A DNA stretch of 64,000 nt from Deltaproteobacteria bacterium (GCA_017302795.1 JAFLCB010000002.1:310001-374000); one strand, 5' to 3'; counted from the first letter of the stretch, positions 1 through 8,260 are shown. Notes: generated by a model not told the origin, from the letters alone. Made by a program: numbers and translations.

Positions 1-2
1 AG

Positions 3-929
3 TCGCTTGAAACTCTTCAATGGATAACCACCAATGATGTTTCGAAACTTTCAGCAGGCGAAGCGCACTACTCGCTGTTTCCAAATCCGCAAGGTGGCTT
101 GGTCGATGATCTGATCGTTTATTGCGTAAAGCCCGGCGAAGAGTACCTCTTGTGTGTCAACGCGGCGAATATCGAAAAAGATTTTGCGTTTGTCACAAGC
201 AACAATCGCGGGGCTGAAATTTCGAACGAAAGTTCGGACTGGGGCCAAATCGCGGTCCAGGGCCCGAAAGCTTTGGTTCTGCTTGATCGAGTGTTTGAGG
301 CTAGCGAAGTAAAGCCGTCAGCTATGAAGGCCTTCACACATCGTGCTTTCGCGTGGAACGGAACGAAAGTAATTTTAGCTCGAACCGGATATACGGGTGA
401 AGAGGGAGCCGAAGTTTTTGTTCCGGCTTCAGTAGTGGTCAATTTGTGGCGCGAGTTTTTAGAAAAAGGCAAAGACCTAGGGGCCGAGCCGATTGGTCTT
501 GGTGCTCGCGACACGCTTCGCACGGAAATGAAATATTCGCTCTATGGCCATGAAATCGATGACACCACAAACCCCTACGAGGCAGGACTTGGCTGGGTGA
601 TAAAGCCTGAGGCCAAAGACTTCATCGGTCGAGCGGCAATTGTCGCAGTAAAAGAAAAGGGTTTTTCGCGGAAGTTGATTGGGTTTGAGCTGACCGAGCG
701 TGGAATTCCACGTCAGGGTTACACGCTGCTGTCCCCAACTGGGGGGAAAATCGGAGTATGCACGAGCGGGACGATGTCGCCCTCGACAGGTGCTTCGATC
801 GGAATTGGCTATGTGAACACTGAATTTGCTGCAAATGGAACAGAGATCGCCGTAGATATTCGCGGGAAAGCCGTGAAGGCGAAAGTGCGACCGACGCCAT
901 TTGTGACGACTTCGTTAACTACGAAATGA
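3..929 (+). CDS. gcvT: Aminomethyltransferase, glycine cleavage system T protein (5' end missing)
   Basis: T protein of the glycine cleavage complex: it moves the methylene group from the aminomethyl-lipoyl H protein to tetrahydrofolate and releases ammonia. The reading frame is already open at base 3 (SLETLQWITTNDVSKL), so the N-terminus lies outside the window. The motif GGLVDDLIVYC and the later GLGARDTLRTEMKYSLYGHE are hallmark folate/GcvT motifs, and the C-terminus has the usual GCV_T C-terminal barrel (GKIGVCTSGTMSPS). It is followed 32 bases later by gcvH on the same strand, so the two are probably co-transcribed. The third gene of the pathway, gcvP, lies 25 kb away on the other strand. 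Identification is secure; only the start is unknown. Confidence 0.95.
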   Translation, partial: SLETLQWITTNDVSKLSAGEAHYSLFPNPQGGLVDDLIVYCVKPGEEYLLCVNAANIEKDFAFVTSNNRGAEISNESSDWGQIAVQGPKALVLLDRVFEASEVKPSAMKAFTHRAFAWNGTKVILARTGYTGEEGAEVFVPASVVVNLWREFLEKGKDLGAEPIGLGARDTLRTEMKYSLYGHEIDDTTNPYEAGLGWVIKPEAKDFIGRAAIVAVKEKGFSRKLIGFELTERGIPRQGYTLLSPTGGKIGVCTSGTMSPSTGASIGIGYVNTEFAANGTEIAVDIRGKAVKAKVRPTPFVTTSLTTK

Positions 930-961
930 AATTTTAATTTTTGAAATCAGGAGGATCAGAG

Positions 962-1351
962 ATGTCGAACTATCAATTGCCAGAAGATTTTTACTACACA
1001 AAAGACCACGAGTGGGCACAGGTTGATGAAAACATCGTGACCATTGGAGTTACGGAATTTGCGCAGGAGCAACTTGGCGAGATCGTCTATCTCGATCTTC
1101 CAGAAGAAGGCGCAAAATACTCACAAGGTGAAAGCTTTGGCGTCGTCGAATCGGTGAAAGCAGCGAGCGACTTGTATGCTCCCGTTTCGGGAACTGTCAT
1201 CGAAGTAAATCAGTCGTTGATCGAAGACCCATCAGGTCTTAACGATGACCCGATGAACACCGGCTGGTTGATTCGAATCGAAATGGAAACCGAAAAAGAA
1301 TTGGCGAATATCATGCGCGCGCCAGATTATCGTAAGTTGATTTCGAAGTAG
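962..1351 (+). CDS. gcvH: Glycine cleavage system H protein
   Basis: Lipoyl carrier protein that shuttles the aminomethyl intermediate between the P, T and L proteins. It is 129 residues, the usual family length, starts MSNYQLPEDFYYTKDHEW, and carries the lipoylation site ESVKAASD with the modified lysine at about residue 66. I chose the ATG at 962 because AGGAGG lies 7 bases upstream (949-954). A longer in-frame start at 941 has no ribosome binding site. It forms a gene pair with gcvT and is followed by a good intrinsic terminator. Very confident. Confidence 0.97.
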   Translation: MSNYQLPEDFYYTKDHEWAQVDENIVTIGVTEFAQEQLGEIVYLDLPEEGAKYSQGESFGVVESVKAASDLYAPVSGTVIEVNQSLIEDPSGLNDDPMNTGWLIRIEMETEKELANIMRAPDYRKLISK

Positions 1352-1410
1352 CGAAAAACGGCTCTGAAACCGGTTCTGAGAGACATTCAGCGCCTGAACA
1401 GTCACTTTTA

Positions 1411-1440
1411 AAAGCGGTCCCGACGGGCCGCTTTTTCTTT
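1411..1440 (+). terminator. Intrinsic terminator after gcvTH
   Basis: Stem AAAGCGG / CCGCTTT with extra inner pairs, followed by a T-rich run (CTTTTTCTTT). It sits 60 bases after the gcvH stop and probably ends the gcvTH transcript. Confidence 0.85.
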
Positions 1441-1582
1441 AGAGCTAAAATACTGGCACCACAGATGGCCGCAGGTCTCTCTTTCTGTTGCCGTTCCTTT
1501 GCCTGGCTATTGCCCGGATATTGCCCGGATATTGCTTGGTATGGGGCTTCGAACCTGTACGTGAGTGAACGGAGCCCTAACC

Positions 1583-2263
1583 ATGACCAGAAAATCCAGC
1601 CTCATTCTATCGAGTCTTTTTTTATTCGGTGTGACTTCACTCAGTTCGGTCGTGGCGATAGCGAAATCGTCCGTGCTCCAAGAAATTAAAACATTTGATG
1701 GTCAGGTCATGCGTTGTGAATCGCGCGAGGATCTCGGGCGCATGGGCTATCAAGTTTCTTCTCTTTTGGGCGGGATTCGACCACCCAACTTGGAAGTGAA
1801 GTTGAATATCGTGACACTGAAGTGTGCCGAACGGGCCGGTATTTACCGGTTCGAACCCGCGGCTCTTGGTGCAAGGGTGCCGAATTCCCGCGATGGTTTT
1901 GTCGAATTCTCGAGCCTTGAGCTGGTCGCGTACACGCCGGATTTAAAAGTATTGCGATCTCTGCCAATCGATCTTCGGTCTTCGTCACATTCTCTTGTTG
2001 TGCAAGCGCCGGCGAGTGGATTTGCTGGCCTGTTACCTCGCAACGTAAACGGCAACGGCGAGCGCCAGGTCGTTTTAATGGCATTGGTTCGCGGGCAGGC
2101 ATTGATGGGTCAAACTTCCACCGGCAAAGTCATGCATCGCGCTCAGGCCGCTTTAGGTACCTACGGGTTAAAGCTTTCCGAGTCCGCTGGAACATTGCGC
2201 ATCGGCGGTCGACGCCTTGGAAATGTGGCCACAACTATCGAGGGACGGACGTTCGGACCTTGA
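1583..2263 (+). CDS. Secreted protein of unknown function
   Basis: The 226-residue protein begins MTRKSSLILSSLFLFGVTSLSSVVAIA, a clear Sec signal peptide, so it is exported. The mature part is soluble-looking and contains two cysteines (MRCES and TLKCAE), which might form a disulfide in the periplasm. The start at 1583 is preferred over a GTG at 1565 because GGAG lies 8 bases upstream and the signal peptide then begins correctly. I do not recognise a family. It stands alone between the gcvTH terminator and tRNA-Leu. Confidence 0.75.
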   Translation: MTRKSSLILSSLFLFGVTSLSSVVAIAKSSVLQEIKTFDGQVMRCESREDLGRMGYQVSSLLGGIRPPNLEVKLNIVTLKCAERAGIYRFEPAALGARVPNSRDGFVEFSSLELVAYTPDLKVLRSLPIDLRSSSHSLVVQAPASGFAGLLPRNVNGNGERQVVLMALVRGQALMGQTSTGKVMHRAQAALGTYGLKLSESAGTLRIGGRRLGNVATTIEGRTFGP

Positions 2264-2302
2264 TTTTTCTCATCGAATAGGTGAATCATTTCCCGATCGC
2301 TT

Positions 2303-2387
2303 GCCCAGGTGGTGAAATTGGTAGACACGCGGGTCTTAGAAGCCCGTGCCGTAAGGTGTGTAGGTTCAAGTCCTATCCTGGGCACCA
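2303..2387 (+). tRNA. tRNA-Leu (anticodon UAG)
   Basis: An 85-base tRNA with acceptor stem GCCCAGG / CCTGGGC and an encoded ACCA tail. The D-arm is of class II type (GTGAAATTGGTAGACAC), the anticodon stem is CGGGT / GCCCG with loop CTTAGAA (anticodon TAG at 2337-2339), a variable arm follows, and the T-arm is TAGGTTCAAGTCCTA. The long variable arm and UAG anticodon identify leucine. Confidence 0.96.
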
Positions 2388-2394
2388 ACTAAAA

Positions 2395-2430
2395 TAAAAA
2401 GACCTCCCCATGGGGAGGTCTTTTTATTTT
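2395..2430 (+). terminator. Strong terminator after tRNA-Leu, probably bidirectional
   Basis: Near-perfect hairpin AAAAAGACCTCCCC / GGGGAGGTCTTTTT with a two-base loop, flanked by A-rich and T-rich runs, directly after the tRNA. The symmetry would let it work for both strands. Confidence 0.9.
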
Positions 2431-2451
2431 AGTTGGTTGTTGGTGTCGCTT

Positions 2452-2534
2452 CGGCTTGGCGACCCTCCGCAGGAGGGCCCCGCCAAGAGCCTACGTCTCG
2501 GGTGAGCCTCGCTCCTTCGAAGCTCTCACCCTCG
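2452..2534 (+). repeat. Dispersed palindromic repeat, copy A
   Basis: GC-rich element made of two hairpins. Hairpin one pairs CTTGGCG with CGCCAAG and has an inner stem CCCTCC / GGAGGG. Hairpin two pairs GGGTGAG (2500-2506) with CTCACCC (2525-2531). The first ~62 bases match 45123-45187 closely, with changes concentrated in the hairpin loop. It follows the tRNA-Leu terminator. The rest of the gene-free stretch, to 2768, shows only short open frames with no ribosome binding sites. Confidence 0.75.
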
Positions 2535-2768
2535 TTCCGTGCAGTGGCGCGGAAAGATTTTTCGATAAAAAGGCTGGGTATGAGCGAGCTTGTTCGTTTT
2601 TCTATCTGTCAAAACTTCTAGCCAATAAAGCGAGTCACCAAGTTTCGCGAGGAGTCGCTACGCATAATTTTTTCGGTCGAGCCACGACGGGGAAAAGAAA
2701 CGGCACCGCTCATGATGAACGAGGCCTTCGGTCAAATCACTGCCAGTGATCGCAGAGGTTTTGGTCTT

Positions 2769-3239
2769 CTAAGGTTTAGATTCCAGTTCGTAGGTACAAT
2801 CTAATGTGGAGCTAGGAGATTCATAATAGATTTGCTTGTACTGAATGTTTGAAATTCCAGATTGAAAAATTAATTCTTTAGAATTTCTGATTATATTACT
2901 TTCATAGGTATCAAATTTCACTCCGCTAGCTGTAGTTGTGCTTCTGAGTCCTCGGTAATTCTCCAGAATTGGGAACATTGCAAAAAAAACTTCACCTGCG
3001 CCCATATTGCTATCGAGGCCCTCAAAATAAACTTCATCTATTTTGCCATCCTTATCGAAATACCAACCTAATCTAGCATTAGCCGAACCAAGACCTGTCC
3101 GGCATGCTTTCAATTTATATGGAAGGTATCGAACTGTAAGTGCGCCTAAAGTCGAATCAGGATCAAAAAGATTCGGCACTTCAACAGCATATGTCGTCAA
3201 CGAAAGGGCAGATAGCAGAAAAAATATAATAACTCTCAT
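2769..3239 (-). CDS. Secreted protein of unknown function
   Basis: About 156 residues, beginning MRVIIFFLLSALSLTTYAVEVPN, a typical Sec signal peptide. The start at 3239 is preferred over an upstream ATG because AGGGAGA lies ahead of it and the signal peptide then starts properly. The mature protein has two cysteines, one early (LKACRTG) and one at the end (TLDCTYELE). A stretch GWYFDKDGKIDEVYFEG resembles repeats that model output from input but is not diagnostic. The gene is noticeably AT-rich relative to the rest of the window, as are the genes that follow, which suggests recent transfer. No family recognised. Confidence 0.7.
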   Translation of the reverse strand: MRVIIFFLLSALSLTTYAVEVPNLFDPDSTLGALTVRYLPYKLKACRTGLGSANARLGWYFDKDGKIDEVYFEGLDSNMGAGEVFFAMFPILENYRGLRSTTTASGVKFDTYESNIIRNSKELIFQSGISNIQYKQIYYESPSSTLDCTYELESKP

Positions 3240-3484
3240 AGATCTATAGTCTCCCTGGAAGGCCACTATTTATAACAGACAGTTAATTAAAATTCGCCTG
3301 TAGTGTTTTAGACAAAGTGACGAAATGCGCACTCCTAAACCTGGAGTCAAACCAGGCCGGCTTCCGGCGCTCGACAGACGGGCGCGCACGGGCAATCTTC
3401 GGCGCTTCAATTCTTCCGTTTAGGTGACCGCCTCGGTGGCATTGTTTTGTAGACACCAAATTTTTTGTTTTTTAACATCACTTT

Positions 3485-3964
3485 GTGAAAATAATCCGAG
3501 CTCAGTCAGAGTCTATTGAAAACATCAATATTCTGATTCAAAAATCAAAGTCATTTTGGAATTATCCGAAGTCATATCTAGAAGCGGCAATTCCGTTACT
3601 TATGGTAGATGAGTCCTATTTAAATGAAAATACCGCATTTGAAATTCGGATGAGTGAAGACCTTGTCGGCTTTTTCGCTTTTGCATTGAAGGGCACAGAA
3701 GTGTATTTAGACCATCTTTGGATTGAGCCTTCTAAAATCAATCTGGGAATTGGCCGGCATGCACTCCTATTCACAGAGATTTATGCTCGAGAAAACTGTT
3801 GGTTAGAGTTGTTCACATGTCCAGATCCTCCTGCGGAGGGATTTTATGCGCGAAATGGTTTTTTAGATACAGGTCAAAGAAGTCCCTCCCGCATAGATGG
3901 AGGACCTCAGTTTTCAGTTTTTCGTAGGAAATTTGGAAACGGAGATCTGAATGTACGTACCTAG
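3485..3964 (+). CDS. GNAT-family N-acetyltransferase, PaiA-like by position
   Basis: A 159-residue protein with the GNAT fold pattern: FEIRMSEDLVGFFAFALKG, then VYLDHLWIEPSKINLGIGRHAL, which is the strand and acetyl-CoA-binding region (a Q/RxxGxG/A-like loop here reading NLGIGRHA), then FYARNGFLDTG. The start is a GTG with no clear ribosome binding site, so it is uncertain. The 3' end overlaps the next gene by 14 bases, and that gene is PaiB-like, so the pair resembles the Bacillus paiAB arrangement in which PaiA acetylates polyamines. Substrate here is unknown. AT-rich relative to the neighbours. Confidence 0.8.
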   Translation: MKIIRAQSESIENINILIQKSKSFWNYPKSYLEAAIPLLMVDESYLNENTAFEIRMSEDLVGFFAFALKGTEVYLDHLWIEPSKINLGIGRHALLFTEIYARENCWLELFTCPDPPAEGFYARNGFLDTGQRSPSRIDGGPQFSVFRRKFGNGDLNVRT

Positions 3965-4571
3965 TTTTTATCGCGAACAGAGAACAACTTTAATTTATGA
4001 ACTCATCTTGGAAGTTGGATTTGCGACGGTACTTACTGAAGGTAACACGGATCTGATAAGCCACCTTCCTGTGCAGTTGCTGTTTGATGATATGGGCCGC
4101 CCAGAGCTGCTGACCCACTGTGCTCGCGCCAATCCTCATTGGCGCGACCTGGAAAAGAGAAGGCGTGCTAAAGCTATATTTATTGGTCCTCATGCTTACA
4201 TTTCACCTTCTTGGTATCCGCCAGCCAAAGACAACGTACCAACTTGGAATTATGCCGTAGTACACTCAAAAGGAAATGTCGAAATAATTGAAGATCCTAG
4301 TGGCATCACTGATTGTATGGCAAAGTTTGTCAATCATTTCGAAAACGTAAATAAAACTGGATGGGAATTACCCTTAGAAGAACGTGCGATCGACGAGCTA
4401 ATGAAGGGCATCGTAGTTTTTAAAATCAAGGATATTGAATTCGAAGCAAAGTTTAAACTGAGTCAAAAACAAGATCCATCCACCAGGGACAAGGTCATTC
4501 AAAAACTAGAAGCGAAATCTGATTCTTCGAGCCTTGTGAACTATATGAAAAAAGCTTTTTCAAATGATTAA
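3951..4571 (+). CDS. FMN-binding protein of the PaiB family
   Basis: The 206-residue protein opens MYVPSFYREQ and contains the characteristic run ANPHWRDLEK...AIFIGPHAYISPSWYP...VPTWNYAVVHSKG...IIEDPSG, with KLSQKQDPSTRDKV near the C-terminus. These are hallmark motifs of PaiB, an FMN-binding split-barrel protein described as a negative regulator of degradative enzymes and sporulation in Bacillus. The start ATG has GGAG 6 bases upstream. It overlaps the acetyltransferase gene before it by 14 bases, so the two are translationally coupled. Family assignment is confident; its role in this organism is not known. Confidence 0.9.
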   Translation: MYVPSFYREQRTTLIYELILEVGFATVLTEGNTDLISHLPVQLLFDDMGRPELLTHCARANPHWRDLEKRRRAKAIFIGPHAYISPSWYPPAKDNVPTWNYAVVHSKGNVEIIEDPSGITDCMAKFVNHFENVNKTGWELPLEERAIDELMKGIVVFKIKDIEFEAKFKLSQKQDPSTRDKVIQKLEAKSDSSSLVNYMKKAFSND

Positions 4572-4600
4572 CGGCATCCTGCTGGTCACACGAACAGCCT

Positions 4601-5140
4601 ATGATAAATAATTTCAATCTCGATCAAGTTCATTTTCGAATCTTAAATGCAAGCGATAGCATTGTTGAGATCAATGCTTTATTGAAGGCGGCATACAAGC
4701 CACTCGCAGATGCAGGAATGCGATACGCAGCCTCTCATGAAGATGTGGATGCAACCCTTAGAAACATTAAAGACGGCGAATGTCATCTTGGACTATTTGC
4801 TCAGAAAATTGTCTCATGTGCAGTGCTGCGAATTCCCAACCAGGTTGAAAAGAGCGGGTGGAAATCCAAAGGTCCCAATTGGTACAAATCACCAGGAACG
4901 ACTACCTTCGGACGTTTTGCGGTATCACCTGCATTGCAGAGCATGGGCCTTGGAGCAAAAATGATGGATGTCTTGGAATGTCGTGCTAGAGAGTTGGGTT
5001 TTAAAGAGCTAGCACTCGATACATCGGAACACGCAAATCATCTAATAAAGATGTATGAACGTAGGGCCTATCGATTTATTGAATATCATCAATGGGAAAT
5101 TACTAACTATCGAAGTGTAGTCATGAGCAAAACACTTTAG
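4601..5140 (+). CDS. GNAT-family N-acetyltransferase
   Basis: A 179-residue single-domain acetyltransferase. The central stretch FGRFAVSPALQSMGLGAKMMDVLE is the acetyl-CoA pyrophosphate-binding loop (canonical form Q/RxxGxG/A, here QSMGLGA), followed by ELALDTSEHANHLIKMYERRAYRFI, the usual C-terminal helix-strand signature. It begins 29 bases after the paiB-like gene and is probably in the same transcript. Substrate cannot be told. Same AT-rich composition as its two neighbours, suggesting the three arrived together. Confidence 0.85.
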   Translation: MINNFNLDQVHFRILNASDSIVEINALLKAAYKPLADAGMRYAASHEDVDATLRNIKDGECHLGLFAQKIVSCAVLRIPNQVEKSGWKSKGPNWYKSPGTTTFGRFAVSPALQSMGLGAKMMDVLECRARELGFKELALDTSEHANHLIKMYERRAYRFIEYHQWEITNYRSVVMSKTL

Positions 5141-5169
5141 GTCCACTACGATTTGGTCATGCCACGATC

Positions 5170-5438
5170 AGGATTTCAAAGGAAACGCGATGGATGTTTT
5201 TCTTGAGAAAAACGATCCGCTCGGAAAAACCGTCAGAGCCCGCGTGAAGCAATGCGCCACCTCTGCGGAAGTAAAAAATCCACCGTTTGCGACGGTTGTG
5301 ACTCCAGCGAAGGCTGTAACGCCGTGTGGAACGAACGCACCCAGTAACCTTCGAATTCTTTGTCGCACGCACAATCTAATGGTGGCGGAGCAGACTTTCG
5401 GGCGTGAAAAGATCGAGGCCTTTCGACGGCGAATGTGA
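5170..5438 (+). pseudogene. Decayed HNH endonuclease remnant
   Basis: The end of this frame reads GTNAPSNLRILCRTHNLMVAE followed by FGREKIEAFRRRM, which matches the C-terminal part of HNH nucleases that are abundant in Bdellovibrio-like genomes (pattern GGxNxxxNLxLLCRxHN). Just upstream, FQRKRDGC, the usual start of the HNH domain, lies in a different frame (from 5174), so a frameshift separates the two parts. The catalytic DH of the HNH motif is degraded (VVTPAKAVTPCGTN). No start codon with a ribosome binding site is visible. I read this as a remnant, not a working gene. Confidence 0.6.
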
Positions 5439-5616
5439 TCAAAGTCCGATGGTCAGAATGCCACAGCAATCTTGAACTCGCGCCGCCTTCGAACCGTTGG
5501 ATTAAGTCAGTTTAATCGGTTTGCTTGGCAAAGAACTCTGGCCGAGTCACCGGCCAGACCTAAGCCCGTTGATATTATTCCAGGTTTCGCCGATCAACTG
5601 ACCGGGGGGGTGGGGG

Positions 5617-6357
5617 ATGGCGAGGAACCGGGCCGTCGTAGCGATTTTATTTATTGCTGCTTTCGCCGAGATATTTTCGACATCAGTCGCCATCGCCTCG
5701 TGTCCAGATGGTTTTGCAGAACTCGGATCGGGTAATGCCGGTGATCGCGGCCAGTTTATTTCGCCTGTTTTTGGATCTTACGGCGAAGTCATACTAAGGA
5801 AACTTATTCCTGTAGGTGACGAGCGAGTCGTTGTCTTCATAAATTATCCAGGACTTCGGGCATCTTCTGCCGATCTTGAGATTCACTAAAAACGCCAAGT
5901 CGGTGAACAGATCAAAATTTATAGGCCCAACGAACTAGAATCAATTGAAAACCTCGGATCGATTAACTGCCACGGCTACGCGTGTGCAGTCTCGAATATT
6001 CCCGGATTACCAAATTCTTGGGTCAGAGGTGATGCCACGGAAGTTACAGAAGGAACCAACGCTTTGCGGGCGATTTTAAAGACCTACTTTCGCAAAATTG
6101 ACGAGGTAGAGGCGCCTTTGTTAAGCGAGTTTTTAACTAAAAATGGTTCCGCTCGAGACCAAGACTTTATTACGTTTATTGACCAAAACGGCGTGTTTAT
6201 TCATTCCGGAATTCTAATACCCAATCCGGATCCCAATTCGAAAGGTTTCTGGGTGCGATCTAAATATGCAGCAAATGGAACCTTTGACGCGCCAGTATCG
6301 GCGATAATGAAACTCTATCCTTACACACGATTACAAATTTGGAGACGCCAGCCGTGA
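5617..6357 (+). pseudogene. Secreted protein gene interrupted by one in-frame TAA
   Basis: The first open part (5617-5886) encodes a signal peptide (MARNRAVVAILFIAAFAEIF) and ends in a TAA at 5887-5889. Reading through the stop keeps the same frame open to 6357 for another 155 codons that look fully coding: KRQVGEQIKIYRPNELESIENLGS, then NCHGYACAVSNIPG and FIDQNGVFIHSGIL. The Cys after Asn (NCHGYAC) and the later His (FIHSGIL) resemble the spacing of papain-like or NlpC-like cysteine peptidases, but this is only suggestive. The start ATG has a G-rich tract (GGGGG) directly upstream. Either a recent nonsense mutation or a stop read through in this organism. Confidence 0.6.
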
Positions 6358-6541
6358 CGTGTGAAGCGAAGGTAAGCAGACTCGTAGTGCGCTTCACATT
6401 TCAAAAGACTTCCCGTAAGAAAATCGAAGTCAGTTTTTGTCCTATTTACTGTTCTTGTAAACAGTATGCCCATGTTCACCGTATACCCACTCTTAAAGAG
6501 TTCAGAGTGGGCACCAATATTAAATACCATTGAACAAGAAA

Positions 6542-7027
6542 TCAATTTGTCTGTGGTTCGGCGACAAATGCACAATTTTCGAGTAACAGGTCTTCCACTG
6601 CGAACGTATCGACTCGCGAAAGCAGTGAGCCGGAATCACCTTGAACAGATAAAGTGGAGATCAACTCGCTCGTATCTTTGGGATCAACAGGCGCGTAGCG
6701 ATAGAGATTGAGCTCGGCTGGATCGAAGTCATAAGGCAAGGTCTGCGTCGGGAAAAACCGCTGACCGCCGAACTCATCCGTCAAAACAACCGTCAGAGTC
6801 GCATCCGGCGAAAGCACGCCGTCATAGTCGGCTTCGCCCACGACGACGAGACTGTTCGCCGTTCCAGGAACTGCCGGATCCATCGCTTTCGCCGCACAGG
6901 AGAAAATTTCGACTAAGCCCACGTCGCCACCGCCGATCACTCCACCGCGTGCCGCTGGCGCATTCGAAGCAAACACCGAGGTTCCTGCCGCCACTAACAA
7001 ACTCAAAGCAAAACTAGATTTTTTCAT
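6542..7027 (-). CDS. Secreted protein of unknown function
   Basis: A 161-residue protein beginning MKKSSFALSLLVAAGTSVFASNAPA, a clear Sec signal peptide. The ribosome binding site AGGAA lies shortly upstream of the ATG. The mature protein is acidic and has two cysteines (IFSCAAKAM and LENCAFVAE), probably forming one disulfide; it looks mainly beta-stranded. This N-terminal 'SCAAK' and C-terminal 'ENCAF' layout is seen in small exported proteins but I cannot name a family. It is transcribed away from the TIGR02147 gene, sharing a 190-base divergent spacer with it. Confidence 0.75.
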   Translation of the reverse strand: MKKSSFALSLLVAAGTSVFASNAPAARGGVIGGGDVGLVEIFSCAAKAMDPAVPGTANSLVVVGEADYDGVLSPDATLTVVLTDEFGGQRFFPTQTLPYDFDPAELNLYRYAPVDPKDTSELISTLSVQGDSGSLLSRVDTFAVEDLLLENCAFVAEPQTN

Positions 7028-7219
7028 AAATTCCTATTTTCATATTCCGATTTCATGAGATTACGTTTCTGTTCCGACGGGAAAACACGTCTGTTCGCCC
7101 CTTCGTTAAAACCAGTTATCATTCGCGAAACCTTCGAAACGAAGATTTATTTACTCTGAAATTTGGCAAAACTGAGAGCGTTACTCTCTATTCTCTCCCT
7201 TTTTCCTAGGTAAGAGAAT

Positions 7220-8098
7220 ATGGTCCCGTTCCGCAGCAAAAACTTTCAAAGGGGCCGACCTGTGGCACGTCAAGATGACCCAAACATATATTCGTTCAAG
7301 CTCTATTCTCGATATGTCGGTCTTCGCATCAAACAGGAAAAATCGCGAGTCGGCCGCGGCGTCACTAAGAGTTTGGCCGATTATATTCCATGCCATACGA
7401 CGTTTGTTTCTCAGGTCGTCAACGGGAAAGCCCATTTCTCGGTAGAGCAAGGGTTGGCCTTTGCACGATTCTTCAAAATGTCTGCTGCGGAAGCAGAGTA
7501 CTTCGTGGAGTTAATTTTACTAGAACGTGCTGCCGACACGGCTACTCGAAAATTTTTTGAACTGCGTCTTCGCCGCCTTCGTGATTCACACAGTGACCTC
7601 AAGGAGCGCTGGAAAGAAAACAGTGATTCTCTTTTTGAGGGTGAATCCATTTACTTTAACTCTTGGCTCTATCAGGCGGTTCATCTGGTACTTCAACTAG
7701 AAGGGCGACACACCGCAGATTCTATTGCGCGATACTTTGGACTTTCCGAAACCTCAGTCCAAGAGACACTCGAAAGACTGGAAAGTATGAAGCTAGTCCT
7801 GAAGCAAGGTTCGGCATGGTCAACAACAGCTCACTTTTTACATCTCGGAAAAGAATCGCCCGTGATCGGAAATTTTCATTCTCAGTGGCGCCAACGTGCA
7901 ATTCAGAACTTCATGGAAAATCACCGTTCTAAAGGATTTCATTACTCAGGTGGCGTGACGTGCTCGGCAACCGAGGAACCTGAAGTTCGCGCCGTGTTCG
8001 TGGAAGCGCTCGATCAGATAATGAAAATAATTAGGCCAGCACCTTCTGAATCGGCCTTCGCAATTGGCGTCGACTTCTATCCGCTCGCAAAAAGATGA
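7220..8098 (+). CDS. TIGR02147 / DUF4423-type protein, putative regulator
   Basis: The 292-residue protein fits the TIGR02147 family: an N-terminal HTH-like part (LKQEKSRVG-like region followed by SLADYIPCHTTFVSQVVNGKAHFSVEQGLAFARFF), the EAEYFVELILLERA stretch with ATRKFFELRLRRLR, then a winged-helix-like part (HTADSIARYFGLSETSVQETLERLESMKLV) and the C-terminal end AFAIGVDFYPLAK. The family is known mainly from Fibrobacter and Bdellovibrio-type genomes and is thought to be regulatory. AGG lies 9 bases before the ATG. Another frame stays open just past the stop (see findings), so the 3' end deserves checking. Confidence 0.85.
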   Translation: MVPFRSKNFQRGRPVARQDDPNIYSFKLYSRYVGLRIKQEKSRVGRGVTKSLADYIPCHTTFVSQVVNGKAHFSVEQGLAFARFFKMSAAEAEYFVELILLERAADTATRKFFELRLRRLRDSHSDLKERWKENSDSLFEGESIYFNSWLYQAVHLVLQLEGRHTADSIARYFGLSETSVQETLERLESMKLVLKQGSAWSTTAHFLHLGKESPVIGNFHSQWRQRAIQNFMENHRSKGFHYSGGVTCSATEEPEVRAVFVEALDQIMKIIRPAPSESAFAIGVDFYPLAKR

Positions 8099-8129
8099 TG
8101 CAATTTGTATCGTCGGTGGCCGGTCAGAT

Positions 8130-8173
8130 GAAGAGTTCGAAAAAACTGTTCGAACTGTCTTTTCGAACTCTTC
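8130..8173. repeat. 14-bp perfect inverted repeat
   Basis: Arms GAAGAGTTCGAAAA (8130-8143) and TTTTCGAACTCTTC (8160-8173) are perfect complements. The 16-base spacer itself holds GTTCGAAC. No T-run follows, so it is not a standard terminator. It lies just after the TIGR02147 gene. Confidence 0.75.
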
Positions 8174-8260
8174 GTACAAACCGGATGTCCAAAAATAAAT
8201 TTGAACCTACCAATTGGGCGTATCTGGAGAACACTTAGCTATCCGTTCACAGATCGTTCA

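Noticed and set aside
2433-2749. Short open frames after tRNA-Leu
   Set aside because: They lie across palindromic repeat copy A and have no ribosome binding site.
5472-5735. Open frame overlapping the start of the stop-broken secreted gene
   Set aside because: Different frame with no signal peptide; the 5617 frame has a signal peptide and a G-rich ribosome site.
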